64,000 nt of DNA from Pterois miles (taxonomy: Eukaryota > Chordata > Actinopteri > Perciformes > Scorpaenidae). A program made the translations under genes and the position numbers. Location of the stretch: positions 6,009,001 to 6,073,000 of the forward strand of contig CAMQGK010000130.1 of assembly GCA_947000775.1 (NCBI GenBank), written 5' to 3'. This document shows, piece after piece, positions 1 to 11,579 of this stretch (position 1 is its first letter; each line of letters begins with the position of its first letter). The notes beneath the pieces were generated by a model that saw nothing but the letters and a program-made list of their open reading frames with translations, had not been told where the DNA came from and searched no databases.

Positions 1-1560
1 CCAGAAGTTTAGTAGTCAATGCAAAAATCAGTGAAATTACACGATTCTCAAGGTAGGATTATCCGGGATAAATAGGGTGACTCTAAGTGGTTGCATCAAT
101 AATGAGTTTACTGTGTCCTTTCAGATTTTAGACGGTGTTTTTATCGAGTCCTGTGGTACCAATGAGTACGTCACATTTACTGAATTTTGACTTCGACTTG
201 GTATCGGTCCTCAAACTCTGAGCTGGGTGTCTGTGGCGAAATTCCTGGGAAAAGGAGCCATTGTTTGGGTGTCTGGGAAGTGAGATCCAAAAACACACCT
301 GCAATTACCGCAAAGTAGAAAGAAACCGAGATCTTTGACAGTGTAACTTTAAATGTGGCTTATAGAGTGCTCCAGTGATGATGCATTTTTGTAGGCCAAC
401 CAGGAAGTTAGAATCGCCCTTGGTTCTCTCGACAAAAGGAAAAGGGATTTTTCCACTGGATTTTCTGACACTGTGTTCCAAAAAAACCCCAATGTTCCGT
501 CTATGAGGGCCCGTTATGCAATACTGGATTTACTGGCTTTCCACACACATTTCCCTTGCTCAAGGTGCTAATATGGCACTGCTTTAACTCATACTCTGTT
601 ATTACCTGGACATTCTCATCTCGACATTTCAAGCTCCAGAACACCACAAAGGGATTATTTTCTTTTATATTCTCACAAGAAAACTTCAACAACAGCCACT
701 ATAGGAAGATGCTCTGTAATCCACTGTCTTTAATTTTATTGTCAAGGTGGTATCTTTTACCCTCCAGTCTTGAATCTCAAGGCCAGTGCCTTAGCAACAG
801 CACTGCAGTTATTCCTCCCATATTTCCTGTCAGCGCCAGTGTGCCACCGCGAGCACCTTCAGCAGCTTGGACTGAAATTATTGTAAAGGGACCACAGCTC
901 TCCTGTCTCTGCAACGCCTCGCAGAGAACGAGTGACAGCCTGCTGGGAGCTGCACTGAGGCCTTTTATTTTGGTGGGTTTAAAGCTTGTTGTATCACATA
1001 AATTTGGCGACCAAAAAAAAAAAGAACACTTGAAATTACATCTAGTAGATCTTGCACTGGGGTTCAGTTCACCTCCAGTTTTATCGTCCTCTGAAATGAT
1101 TTCCTGTACGATAATATTGGTTGAAGTGAGGCATCTGTATTAGCGAGCTAGCAAGGTTTGCAGTGTAAAAAGCTTTTCCGTGACCTTAAGTTTCCTGTGG
1201 GTGTTCGTTCCTCTTACCGATGATAGGCCCATTATTGATTTGGATTGAAAAGTCAAGAGCAACATAGCATTGTAGGACGATCCACATCTATGAGAACAAT
1301 GCTGGCTTCTTCCTTTCAGTAAGTCATTATATCAGAAGGCATCACTTGATATATTAAAGCATTGGTCCATCTGCGTTGTGGGCTGTTTTTTTCAAATGGA
1401 AACGCCCACTCAGCCGTCACCGTTACCAAAGTAACCAATCGAAACTAATCAATAAGGTTCCGAATAATGTGCACTCAGTGGCTCTGGTTAGGAGCCGGAG
1501 AAAGACGTATTTTAGCCACCTAAAAATAATAAAAATAACTCATAAGGAATCCTGCTACAC
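1..1560. other. Unassigned non-coding stretch
   Basis: No exon, RNA gene or repeat family is recognised here. A 195-codon + strand frame (556-1143) is the longest non-repetitive frame in the window. Its translation resembles no family I know, it has no splice-site framing and it ends in ordinary AT-rich DNA, so I treat it as chance. Confidence 0.5.
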
Positions 1561-1570
1561 ACTAACTAAC

Positions 1571-1870
1571 TGCCTGTTGGGCTGCAGTTTGCCATGTTAT
1601 GAATTGACCATATTTTTATGCTAAATGAGTTTCTTATTTGCCACTGTTTTTTTGGTCATTAATTGATTTCTAATCATAAATATATCCATACATTTGCATA
1701 AAGCAGCATATTTGTCCTCTCCCATGTTGATAAGAGTATTTAAGACTTGACAAATCTCTCTTTAACGTACATTTTGAAGAGATAACAAATGAAAAGCAAC
1801 TAATTGGTGATGTATTGCAATTTCCTACAATCAAGTGATTAAGCATGATTAAATATTTTAATCGACTGAC
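1571..1870 (+). mobile_element. 3' half of an AGGGCTGTCAA-type non-autonomous DNA element
   Basis: This matches the right half of the near-complete copy at 9877-10584 in the same orientation. Both share the blocks tttgcataaagcagcatatt, cccatgttgataagagtatt and ttgacaaatctc, followed by an AT-rich terminal region close to attaaatattttaatcgactgaca. The left half is missing. The family is a very common teleost repeat with no coding capacity. Assignment to the hAT superfamily is a guess from the style of the ends. I see no target-site duplication. Confidence 0.7.
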
Positions 1871-1903
1871 AAAAAAGCAAATCCAACCTTTAAAACATCA
1901 AGT

Positions 1904-1968
1904 GGATATTGACCCATTGTCCCTTTAGTGGGACTAATAAAGGAATATCTTATCTTATCTTATCTTAA
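1904..1968 (+). mobile_element. 3' tail of an L2-like LINE with a TTATC repeat
   Basis: The sequence gtgggactaataaaggaat is followed by four TATCT-type pentamers. It is nearly identical to the reverse complement of 14514-14580 and resembles 11503-11560. A stem-like block, an AATAAAG signal and a short tandem tail are typical of 5'-truncated fish L2/CR1-clade LINE insertions. Only the extreme 3' end is present. Confidence 0.65.
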
Positions 1969-1970
1969 AT

Positions 1971-3480
1971 TATATCAGAAAGCATTAATCAAGCATAAAA
2001 TCATGTTTTCACAATTTGATCATCAAAGAAAACTATGCTAAGTGTTAAGTCATCAAATCAGGCTTCACAGTCAATATAGACCTCTCCAGTATAGTAATTT
2101 TAAATGCAATTGTAGTGAAACGTGCGTTATCTTCAAGCAAACTTTTATTTAACATGTTCTGGACAATGGTGAGAGAGCATACAAGCATGTTAAATACCAG
2201 AAACATCCCGTGTATACATTAGCCTACACAGCTGCGGTCACTGTGTCTGTTAACAGATGGTTTACAATGCCTCCTTATCCGGAAAGTAAATTGCGGGGGG
2301 TATTGGGTCTTTTGTGATGATTCTGATGCAATTTTCCCTTTCCACAATACCGGGCCAATGGAGCGTTCTCTCCTTATCTTCCCGAGTCCTGGCTAGAGTT
2401 TTTGAAAGATGTTCCCTTTTTCCCCATCTAGTTCTTGTTCAGCCATGAAGATAACAAACCAACCTCCCCCACACCCCTCCACCCCCACCCGCCTCACACC
2501 CTCCGACATATAATCACAACCCTGACTGAAGTGTGTATCTCTAAGAGCAGATTCGCATGCTTATAATAGGAGGGCATAGTGCACGCGAGGGCGGATGTGT
2601 GTTTTCCTTTGAACGTGTCCTGGGCAGCTGCCACAGCTCCGTGCCGTGATGTATTTTCAAAGCGAAAGGCTTCTGCAAGATTCACCACGTACCCACTCTT
2701 AAGATTGAGGTGAAAGGGAATACTGTCACTGTCGGAGACGTTGTTTTCTTTCATGGAAAGCCTCCCAAGCGCCATGAAAAGCGAGGCCAATGGCTGGAGT
2801 AAGATTACCAAAAATTACCTGATAATAAATGGTCAGAATCTGCTGGGACGTGACGAGATGCTGCTAAATGGGAAGCATTTGGTTGACATTTTCCTTTGAC
2901 TCCTTTTGGTTGTGCAGACGTCAATGCACCAGGGGGGCCAGACACAGCTTAAGGTAATGCAATAACACTGGCAGCTCACTCACAACTGAATTTCCCTGCT
3001 TTGCTATGTATGTATTCCCTTTCAGCCGCCCATGCCGGCATGGCGGCCCGTCTTCACTGAATCTCTTATTCTGTTTGTGAAGTGACAGCGTGGCTTACAG
3101 CGACACTTAACTACTTGGAGAAAAACATCAATATGGCGTCATGCTCGCCCTCACTGCACATCCCAGTGTTCTTCCTCTTCTTGTGAGTCCATCAAGATGA
3201 AAAGGTCAGACAAAGAGCGGTGAGGATTACCATACTGCCTAGCGGCCCGGGTCGTCCCCGAGCCAGATAGGTCAGCAAACTAGCCAGGGAGCAAAGCAGT
3301 TATGGTATAGCGTGGAGGCAGCCAGTGACATCAGTTGGGGATTTATTCCACCAGCTTAAATCTGATTTGATGAACAGATGTGAGATCTGTCCTTTAACAG
3401 GATCAGCTCAACTTTTTCCCAGATGAGGATTGAACTGGTGGGAAAAAGATAAATAGGATAAAGCGCTAGAGCTAGAATCT
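1971..3480. other. Unassigned non-coding stretch with one GC-rich palindrome
   Basis: No gene is recognised. At 3025-3047 there is a GC-rich palindrome with the perfect 12-bp core CATGCCGGCATG (3031-3042) and bulged flanking arms. Directly before it is an acceptor-like ttccctttcag, and a gtgagt donor follows at 3183. All three frames between these sites contain stops, so this could only be an untranslated or non-coding exon. The pair may be chance. Confidence 0.4.
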
Positions 3481-3504
3481 TTTCAGTTTTTTTCTTCGTC
3501 AGCC

Positions 3505-3842
3505 CAGTCAGTGTGTCCACCATTTTGGTCCAGACTGGAATATCTCAACAATAGTTTGATTGCCATGAAACATTTTAGGGATATTTGTGCTTCCCAGACA
3601 TTGAAACAGAGTGACTTTTCCTCTCGTGCTATCATTAGGTAGGTTGGCAAGTAAACCAATGGCATTCCCATCAGCCTCAGCTGTACTTTGATCTTAATTA
3701 GCAAATGCTTGCATGCTAACATGCTAACCTGAGATGGTGAACATGGTAAACATTGTATTGTGCTTAACATCAGCACGTTAAAGTTAGCTCAAAGCAGCAC
3801 TGTGGCGAAACACAGAGCTGCTGGCATGGCTGCAGACTCTTG
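3505..3842 (+). repeat. Teleost interspersed repeat (LATE-blocks family, unnamed)
   Basis: The region holds a series of blocks I recognise from a common fish repeat: ccagactggaatatctcaac, attgccatgaaac, ggcattcccatcagcctcag, ctgtactttg, ttagcaaatgcttgcatgct, gagatggtgaacatggtaaa, and a closing agctgctggcatggctgcag. It is moderately degraded, with no open frame and no recognisable protein. A partial reverse copy lies at 43965-44060, sharing the gctaacatg, taattagca and aatgtcatta blocks. The class is unknown to me. The label in the call is only descriptive. Confidence 0.65.
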
Positions 3843-4194
3843 TCGTTTGAAAAATCAGGATGTCATATCAGAATCAGGTTCTGGCAAATATTTTAATAAT
3901 GAGTGGCATTTTGTTTGCCCACAAGTACATGTCCTGAAAAACAGTGCACTGTGCACCACGCTCCTGAAGGCCCAGGCTGTATTGCTGGGCCCGCTGAAGG
4001 GAAGGGAGCCACTGGAGAACCAGGACGGAGTTGTCATTCCCTCGGCATCAAATACTGAGGCTTTGTCAAGGCCATCAGTGTGTGATACCCCCATTTAAGG
4101 CACCTTTTAGCACTGGTCTGAGATGCACAGTGCTTTCCAGTAACTACAGTAAAAACCTGTCTGTGGCAACGGTAAACACTGTCTGGGAGTCTGG

Positions 4195-4262
4195 TAACGT
4201 AGTGGGATGGGTCCAACAAACAAAAAGCTTTTATCCAGGAGACCACTGTTATTACAAAGTAT
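4195..4262 (-). repeat. Fragment of a modular teleost repeat (GTCTCCTGG block)
   Basis: On the minus strand this reads a gtctcctgg block followed about 20 bases later by tttgttggacccatc, matching 17115-17175 on the plus strand. The fragment is short and diverged. It belongs with the other scattered blocks of the same composite family (22.4-22.7, 46.7-47.3 and 56.0-56.5 kb). Confidence 0.5.
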
Positions 4263-4309
4263 CTGCCATACACATTACATCAAGCTGCTGCTACCACTGC
4301 AGATGACAA

Positions 4310-5950
4310 CAGAGGTTGTGCTAAACCAGTAGTATGGAGAACGCCACTAACTAAATTAGTCATGGGTGAGATGGCGGGATGCTTTAAGAGAATCCTCTAT
4401 TCTCGGCTCTCAGTTCAGTTCCTCACTGCACACACAATTAAAAGAGAATGAAATCACATGTCGACGGGTGACACACCGCCACCCCAATGCGTTCATTTCA
4501 ATACCACGGAGAATCCGTCAGTAAAAATCCAAGCTGATCTTTTAAAAAGTGACCCATGGCATTTAAAACTGGACTCTCGGCTGAACTCTGTCTCAACCCC
4601 GGAGAGATGGATTGGAGCGAGTGAGAAACTCGGGACAGTTGCATCAGAAGCGCTACGGAAGCGACACTTGTCTTGCCTCTTCAAATAAAATCACGTTTAC
4701 ACTAGGGCATAAATTAATAACCCTCAATCCACGCCGCCGGTCTATGTGCAAAATCAAAACCAATCAAGAATGTAATTGTTAAACAAGAAGACGTCGAGGG
4801 AGGGTGGATTTCTCAGATCCTACTTTATCCATTCAGTGTCATCACACTGGTATTGTGCACTGGGTTTCTGCATGGATCGCCTCCAGGGTTGAAGAGGGCG
4901 TCCAGAGACACAGAAAGGAAGCAGAGATATTGATTAAACTCTGTAAGCCACCCACCATAGGTATCCAAGCTTTTGTTTGAACTGCTTCATTTTTTTTTTA
5001 TCTTCTCCGTATATACAGAAAGATTTTGATTAATTCAGTATCTGTTTAACCCATCTACATCTGAGTATTGCCCACGAGTCATTGTTCTATACAAGCAATT
5101 AGCTTAGCATAATCAATTCTGCTCCTATTTTGAGCCGACGCAGATGTGCAGACGTGCACACACTTTTATGATATTAAAAGTCTCTTTAGCCATTGTTCCA
5201 GTGTGAGTTCAGCCGTGCTATGATAGTTATTCCTCCCTTAATGATCTCTTGGATGACTGTCTTTCTTGGCATTATATCTGAAATGAGTAGATTTGGAAGC
5301 ACAGGCGAAAGTTTGAATATTCTACCTCATGGATATTCTTTAGAAACCCGTGGTGTGATGACAGCAACAGGCAACCTTTCTATCTGCGCCACCGGTGCTA
5401 TACATCACACAGCAGACAAGACACAGATACTTTGTTACTAAGAGCGCTCTGATCATAAAATGTCAACTGTCACTTAGGCTGCAGTGGTTTACAGTGACAT
5501 TTCATAGTTAGAGGACTGAAATAGGATCAGTTTACTGTAAACCAAGCAGAGATTGATGGAAGCAGAGGAGCCACACTATGTGCCATAAATAGTTTTAGAT
5601 ATAGGTTGTTCAAATCTCATCTCAGCACTTACATTTGCAGATTTATAGTGCGGCGTATCTGCAAAACACAGCATGTCAGTCAAACCTCAAATGATTAGTA
5701 ATGATTCATGTTGCATGAAAGCTTCACATATGGTTCGTCTGATCTGTCATCAAGGGTCGGCGTCAGTTCACTTTCTTTTCAGCAAACTCACATTTTACCT
5801 TTTCCACCCCCGATTAATTTGAAATGCAGCTGTGTCAGGTTCTAGTCAAAAATCAGAAATTAAAAAAAAAAAAAATAATTAAAAAATAATGAATTCAAAT
5901 GAACTGTAAAGGTGTGTGAGGGCTTAGCACATTATGTAGTGAAGTGTGAA
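4310..5950. other. Unassigned non-coding stretch
   Basis: No gene or repeat is confidently recognised. The segment 4440-4690 is less AT-rich than its surroundings and looks like unique sequence. It could be a conserved non-coding element, but only a cross-species alignment would show this. Confidence 0.4.
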
Positions 5951-5954
5951 GTAT

Positions 5955-6545
5955 GTGATGGCCATTTCCAGACTCACTTATGTCTCATAAGTTGTAGCAA
6001 TTTTGGGGTTGATACCATTTGTTACACAGATTTACTGCTAAATTTAACAATTTTTTTTCCATTGGAGAATTGATAAAAATGATCAATAAACCTCCAAAAT
6101 ACCACATAAGGACACCATGACCTTGAGAACGCCATAGAAAAAGCCATGCTGAGATTTGGTTTCAAAAACATTTTACATTTGGAGATTTCTCCAAGAACTG
6201 CATTTTTTTGGCAACTGGATGGTGAGCATCCCCTTATTGTCAGTCTAGCCAGGAAAGCCATCCATCCTCTCAATGCTCTAGGTCTCTTGTTTGTGGCTGT
6301 AAAATTTTATGAGGCTGCGAATATCCTAGAGGTTAGGTCAAATTTCAACTACTGTGGGGATATCATCACATATGATGGACAGTAGGGCTCACTGGAACCA
6401 GTCTTAGCTTTCCAGTGATACCCAATTTATGTAGTTCTAAGACTGTTTAGAGACCACAGTATGTACAAATATTCAAATACACCATTTTAGAATAAAATAA
6501 CACATTTGTACTGCATTCAAAAATGTTTTTTGCCCTAAACTGAAT
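5955..6545 (+). repeat. Dispersed repeat family A, copy 1
   Basis: This region aligns by eye with 45523-46085 in the same orientation. Shared blocks include tgtctcataagttgt, gatcaataa, cctccaaaatacca, ccatagaaaaagccatgc, gatttggtttcaaaaac, catttggagatttct, and catccatcctc. Copies differ by many substitutions and small indels, so both are old. Neither contains a usable open frame. Both run directly into sequence of the AGGGCTGTCAA family, which suggests that the two pieces travel as one larger element. Confidence 0.7.
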
Positions 6546-6554
6546 GTGTATTAT

Positions 6555-6700
6555 CATGTCTGTAAAGGGGAGCTTCGCGGGTACCCATAGAACCCAGTTT
6601 CATCAACATATCTTGAGGGGGACCCCATAAAGGGACCCCTTTGAAATTCGCCATGTGAGTTTTTCCTCACCAAAATTTAGTGTGACTTCAAAGCATTATT
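6555..6700 (-). mobile_element. AGGGCTGTCAA-family internal fragment
   Basis: The reverse complement of this stretch matches the middle of the near-complete copy at 9877-10584. The blocks caaaggggtccctt, tgggttctatgggtaccc and cccctttacagaca are visible in reverse. No terminal repeats are present. It is immediately adjacent to repeat family A. Confidence 0.6.
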
Positions 6701-7735
6701 TTGCCTTCTTCTGGCGTGTTAGCATGATCCATTGGATTCTGTCGAGTTTCATATGATCAGTGGGCTGTAGTGTGATTTCAATGAAATGTTGTGCAGCCCT
6801 TCTTTTTGCAGAGGGATTTTTGGATATCTCTTTGAATCACTCCATAAATTAAAAAATACCATTAACAGCCATAAAGAAATCAGTTTTAGCAGTGAAAATT
6901 GTAACAAATAAATATAACCATGGAGCTTCCCCAGTTGATGACTTACACGAAGACAATCTTTTGTTTTGCTATTTTTCTAAAATTTGATGTTTAAATACGT
7001 AAATAAGGCATTATATAATGATAACTTTTGGTGAACTTTGGAGAAATCTGCAGACACAAATAGACGAAGTGAAGTAAAATACACATCTGAATGTGTATTT
7101 TTGGATGATGTTTTTCCCCTATGGGAGCAAAATAATCCAAAATTTCAACGTGGACGAGTGCATGAAAAACATGTTTTTGAGTGTCTCCCCTTAAATGTTC
7201 TACAAATAGGACATGAAAATGTAGTATTGAATTGCACAGAAGGGTTTTTTCCGCTCGTGGCACCATCTCGAGAAGCTGATCTTTGATACTGGCAGTCAGC
7301 TGACAATGACAAGGTCAAGAGATTAAGCCGCTATTGTGTCACCAGTTATTTATGTGTCTTTGACTTTGAGTTGCTCTTCAAACTCGCACTGACGGGTACA
7401 ATAGGTCTCCTTGCACCAAGTGCCACATACTGTAAAGACACCGCAGTTCAATGAGAGCTGTTGCAACTGGGTTATTTATTTTGGGATTTCAGTTTTTAAA
7501 GGGACACCGTATTGCTGGATGGACTGGAATGGACTTTCTTTGTTGAGGAAACAAATCTTTTGAGTGACAAGCATTTAGTTTAGTGGACGTTTTAGTACTT
7601 CTGTGACCAGTGTGGAAACTTTTTGAAGGAATGCTTACCCATCACATGCTATAGCTCTTTATTTTTTAAGGGAAAATTCTTTATTGTTATAATTTAAGTA
7701 TAATTTTTCAGGTTGTCAATCCGTCTGTCCGACAC
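6701..7735. other. AT-rich non-coding stretch, probably old repeat
   Basis: No gene is recognised. The text 6840-7290 has the look of old transposon DNA and may be a continuation of the element at 5955-6700, but the copy at 45.5 kb does not contain it, so this cannot be confirmed within the window. Confidence 0.35.
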
Positions 7736-7739
7736 ATTC

Positions 7740-8240
7740 TGGTGAACCTCACATTCTCGAGTCAACTCTCGAGTGAATTTCTTTGAATTTGGCACCGACA
7801 TTTACTTGTGGTGGTCAAAGGTCACTGACCATAGGGTCAGCCCATTCTCTCAAAGCGATATCTGGGCAAGGTCATGAGGGATTTTCTTTGAATTTGGCAC
7901 CAGCATTTCCTTGGACTCAAGGATGAACCGATTAGATTTTGGTGATCAATGGTCAAGGTCACTGTGACCTTTGGTTCAGCCCATTCTCTTGAGGTGATAT
8001 CTCGGCAACGTCCTGAGGGAATTTCTCCGAATTTAACACAAATGTCTGTGTGTAATCAAGGATGAACTGATTATATTTTGGTGGTCAAAGGTCACTGTGA
8101 CCTTACGTTCAGCCCACTCTTGTGAAGGCGATATCTTGGGAACACCATGAGGGAATTCTTTTCAATTTGGCACAAATGTCCACAGCAACTTAATGGTGAA
8201 CTGATGAAAGGTCAAGGTCACTAATTTGCTAATTATGACA
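7740..8240 (+). repeat. Degenerate ~137-bp tandem repeat with nuclear-receptor-like motifs
   Basis: Four diverged units can be aligned on the anchor tttctttgaatttggcac, which recurs at 7778, 7883, about 8022 and about 8156. The spacings are about 105, 139 and 134 bases, and the first unit lacks roughly 30 bases. Each unit carries ggtcaaaggtcac or a close variant. Two units contain a 15-base palindrome, AGGTCACTGTGACCT (7956-7970 and 8089-8103), identical to the consensus palindromic oestrogen response element. Similar units occur widely in fish genomes. No protein is encoded. Confidence 0.75.
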
Positions 8241-8319
8241 GTGCTGGCATTTTGGACAGACTTGGATGTAAACTGCAAATTGACCTGGCGGTAAAGCCAG
8301 CTTGAGATCAGACGAATAC

Positions 8320-9340
8320 TTGGTTGCAGCTTTCCTTACCTTGAAAGGTATTTCCTAAGAATTTAGTGAAAGGGCTAACATGAAGTAATAAGATGTTTTA
8401 TCTTAAATATTACTCCATTAAACTTTTCAAAAGTCATAAGAACAGCCCGCACTGAGCTGGTGCATTAGTGATTGCATCTTTGAACGCTGCACTTTCCAAA
8501 AAAGCCCCTTTAGAAAGCAGGTTAAGAAAAAAAACTTAATTTACATCAACATAAAATGCTATGGTTGCATTTAACTTCCATTCCAAGGCTGAGTGCCAGT
8601 TCACTGTGTACCATTTAAGGCTGTGGGACCGGCTCACTCCCCACATGATTTCTCAGAGCTGTACAGAGCTAAAAAAAAAAATAAAAAAGTGTTTATTCCA
8701 CTGGGCAGGGGCAAACATCCCATGGGCCCATCAGTCACTGCTAGCTGTTTGAGTGCACTCCAAGATGGCCTCCGCACACACCACCAGCCCCGCAGTGAGA
8801 GCTGGGAAAACCTGCCCCATGTGATGTTCCAAACGCTCCCATCTGCCAGGAGTGGTCGGTGTGAATCCAACACAAAACTCTCCCTTATTTGCCGAATTTG
8901 TTATTCCACTGAAAGCTGCACTTGAAGGGGAATACCTGCTGTCACAACACAGGAAGTAAAGCCAGGCCGTGACCAGCTTGAATTCAAAGCCCAAATTCAA
9001 GGCTAGCTGCTTATGCAACAAAAAAGCCGACATGTTGGCTGAAAGTCAAGCTGTCATTCAGTCATCAATGCAAATGCCAGTTCATGAATTTGCTCATTCA
9101 GTCATTCAAAATTCCAGCTATTCACCCTTTAGTATTTTATTCATCCCATCTGCCAGAAATACATTTATGCATTTATTCCCCACATGCATTCAAATAGTAA
9201 ATGGGGGAGGAAGTGACTGATTCAATGATGATTTGCCTATTATATTTCTGTAAAATGTAAATCTTCTTCCATGATTGTTCCAAAGGCGTAAGAAGTGTTA
9301 AATCTATGAATATATCTGACTTTCATCTGCAGTATGTGAA
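8320..9340. other. Unassigned non-coding stretch
   Basis: No gene is recognised. Frames of up to 110 codons (8593-8925) overlap on both strands and lack splice sites or family resemblance. The segment 8740-8960 is comparatively GC-rich and unique-looking. Confidence 0.4.
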
Positions 9341-9342
9341 GG

Positions 9343-9425
9343 AAAAGCAAGGCAAAGTTTATTTGTCTAGCACCTTTCAACACTACGATTTCAAAGTGCT
9401 TTACAGAACACATAAAAGGCATTAT
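9343..9425 (+). repeat. Teleost interspersed repeat ending (tttatttgt...tagcac type)
   Basis: The blocks gcaaggcaaagtttatttgt, ctagcacctttcaa, and tttcaaagtgctttacag match a short, extremely common fish repeat end. A related but diverged fragment lies at 26701-26760. It has no coding content, and I cannot assign its class from this fragment. Confidence 0.6.
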
Positions 9426-9478
9426 AAAGACAAGCCTTCATCCACAGACACATCATAAGAAGCTTTGGCAGCAACAGC

Positions 9479-9600
9479 CAGGGTCGCCGCCAGGGATTTT
9501 GGGCCCTGTGAAAAAATATCACATTGAGTCCGACCACCACAGGCCACGCCAACCCTGCACAATTGCTACCACAACACCTTCAGGACCAAATCGCCCCATT
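9479..9600 (+). repeat. Possible end of a DNA element (gggccctgtg type)
   Basis: The sequence gccagggattttgggccc followed by tgtgaaaaaatatcacattg resembles the end of a common fish DNA transposon derivative. Only one end is identified, so the extent is uncertain. Confidence 0.35.
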
Positions 9601-9876
9601 CAAAGCTTTAAATTATACTTACAGTGTGATATTTACTGTCAGTAAGCTGTGAAATTATAGCACTGTGAAGACATGCATGCAGCATCTGCAAAGAAGACTG
9701 ATACCTTCTATAAGAAATGTGCCAAAGGTCATATTTTACCATCTAAATTTTAATGGTGTAATACTTCATTGGAAAATTCTCTTAATGTGAATAACTAAAA
9801 TAACTTCAGTTATCATGTATAGAATGATATGACAAGCAGAATAATAAATCGGCAGCAGATTTTGGAACAAAATATT

Positions 9877-10584
9877 AGGACTGTCTAAGTTAACGCAGTA
9901 ATAACGTGTTTTAACACCACTACTTATTTAACACAGTAACACAGGTTGGGATGTTTAGATTGTAGTGGGCTCAGTTTTAAAGCAGTAAAGACACTGGCAT
10001 CATATGAAGCTAGAAAACCTAAGGACTCCATTGGTACCAACCATGTCATGAAGGAGGATAAATAACGCTCCAAACCTATGCAAAATTTTGGTGGGAAAAA
10101 CTGTCGTGGCTATTTTCAAAGGGATCCCTTGACCTCTGACCTCCAGATGTGTGAATGTAAATGGGTTCTATGGGTCCCCACCAATCTCCACTTTTCAGAC
10201 ATGCCCACTTTATGATAATCACATGCAGTTTGGATCAAGTCATAGTCAAGTCAGCACACTGACAGCTGTTGCTTGTCTGGCTTGAGATTCAAGTATTTTT
10301 TATGTTTGTGCTAAATGCAGTACCTGTTAGGGTTTCTGGACAATATATGTTATGCTTTTGTGTTGTTAATTAATTTCTAATGATGAAAAAATACATATAT
10401 TTGCATAAAGCAGCATATTTGCCCACTCCCATATTGATAAAAGTATTAAACTACAAATCACCCTTTAAGGTATATTTCAAACACAAAAAATATGCGAATT
10501 TTCCAAATTAATTGCAATTAACTATAGACAATCATAGGATTAATCACGTAAGTAAAGTAAATATTTAAATTGACTGATCACCCT
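9877..10584 (+). mobile_element. Near-complete AGGGCTGTCAA-type non-autonomous DNA element
   Basis: This is the longest copy of the family in the window, about 708 bp. It starts with aggactgtctaagttaacg and ends with ttgactgatcaccct, degenerate versions of the inverted ends agggctgtcaa and ttgacagccct. Internal landmarks in order are gtagtgggctcagttttaaa, ccattggtaccaaccatg, aaggaggataaataacgctc, cccttgacctctgacctc, tgggttctatgggt, cacatgcagtttgg, ggtttctggacaatat, and tttgcataaagcagcatatt. No open frame of significance is present, so it would need a transposase supplied from elsewhere. A superfamily assignment (hAT-like) is inference. Confidence 0.75.
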
Positions 10585-10599
10585 ACTAACTATACATAC

Positions 10600-11100
10600 C
10601 AGCTATAAAATATACAGTATATCCTATAATATAATACTATCTTTAACACCATTTGACATTTACAATACAAAGGCTCTCTGGATATTTACTTTTTGCAAGA
10701 AAAGAAACCTTACATTATAATTCAAATATTATTAATATAATATTAACGCTGACGCGTTATATTGGGAAAAAAAGACTAATGTTCTAGGTGCCACTAATGA
10801 AAGGAAATGAGATTTTCCCCCCAATTATTTGACCGGGGTCTTGATTATGGGACCAGATTTCACACCTTGTGTTATGCCTTATTCAAACATGTCAAATCTC
10901 ATTTACGTACAAGTCGCTTCACCAAGTGGGATTAACACTGGGGAGAAACGTGGCCTTTGCAAGGGAGGCAGCAGGGGTGCTCACATATTTCACACGGTTT
11001 CATCACCGTGTCCATTTGTATCAGCTGTCTGGTTTTGAAAGATGACACCTTCTATTGTTCCTCTGTTGAAACAGATACAATAGATTCCATTATCTTCTCA
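10600..11100. other. Unassigned AT-rich stretch
   Basis: No gene, repeat family or strong motif is recognised. Confidence 0.4.
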
Positions 11101-11149
11101 TACTGTAGGAGTGTTTGTGTTATTCCAAGGCAGCGCATGCTATTTGTAT

Positions 11150-11560
11150 TTTAAAAGACTTTGATTTGACCAGACTCTCCTCTAAACCTTTACAAGTATC
11201 ATACATATTCGCCCACATTGCTGACACATTACTTCATCCAGTCATAGTGCACATGTATTTATTCTTTATATATCACAGTGCATCTCTTTTTGTTATCAGA
11301 ACTCCATTTGTCAATTGCTCCCAATGCACATTTGCTTATATTTCTACATCTTTATATGCATTTTTGCTACTTTTGTTTGGTACAGTGCTGTTGTGCTGGT
11401 GTTTACCGTGTGTAGTGTCCATGAAGTTGAATCTAATTTGTCTAAAATTACCCATATGGGCATATTTTGATCTGACAACTGTTACAAATTACGTCAACAA
11501 TTCCCGAATTTCCCTCCGGGGATAAATAAAGGTTCATCTTATTTTATCTTATCTTATCTT
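11150..11560 (+). mobile_element. 3' end of an L2-like LINE insertion
   Basis: The sequence atttccctccggggataaataaa (11509-11531) followed by a TTATC pentamer tail (to 11560) is the classic terminus of fish L2/CR1-type LINEs. The 136-codon + strand frame upstream (11115-11525) has no reverse-transcriptase motif, so it is probably untranslated 3' region. The 5' boundary is uncertain. The insertion is severely 5'-truncated and dead. Confidence 0.6.
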
Positions 11561-11579
11561 AACAAAATTATTTTCAGAT

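Noticed and set aside
556..1143. 195-codon + strand open frame
   Set aside because: No family resemblance, no promoter or splice framing, and the translation has the composition of random AT-rich DNA. I treat it as a chance frame.
11115..11525. 136-codon + frame as a gene
   Set aside because: It ends in a LINE terminus (AATAAAG plus TTATC tail) and contains no reverse-transcriptase motif, so it is best read as LINE 3' untranslated region.
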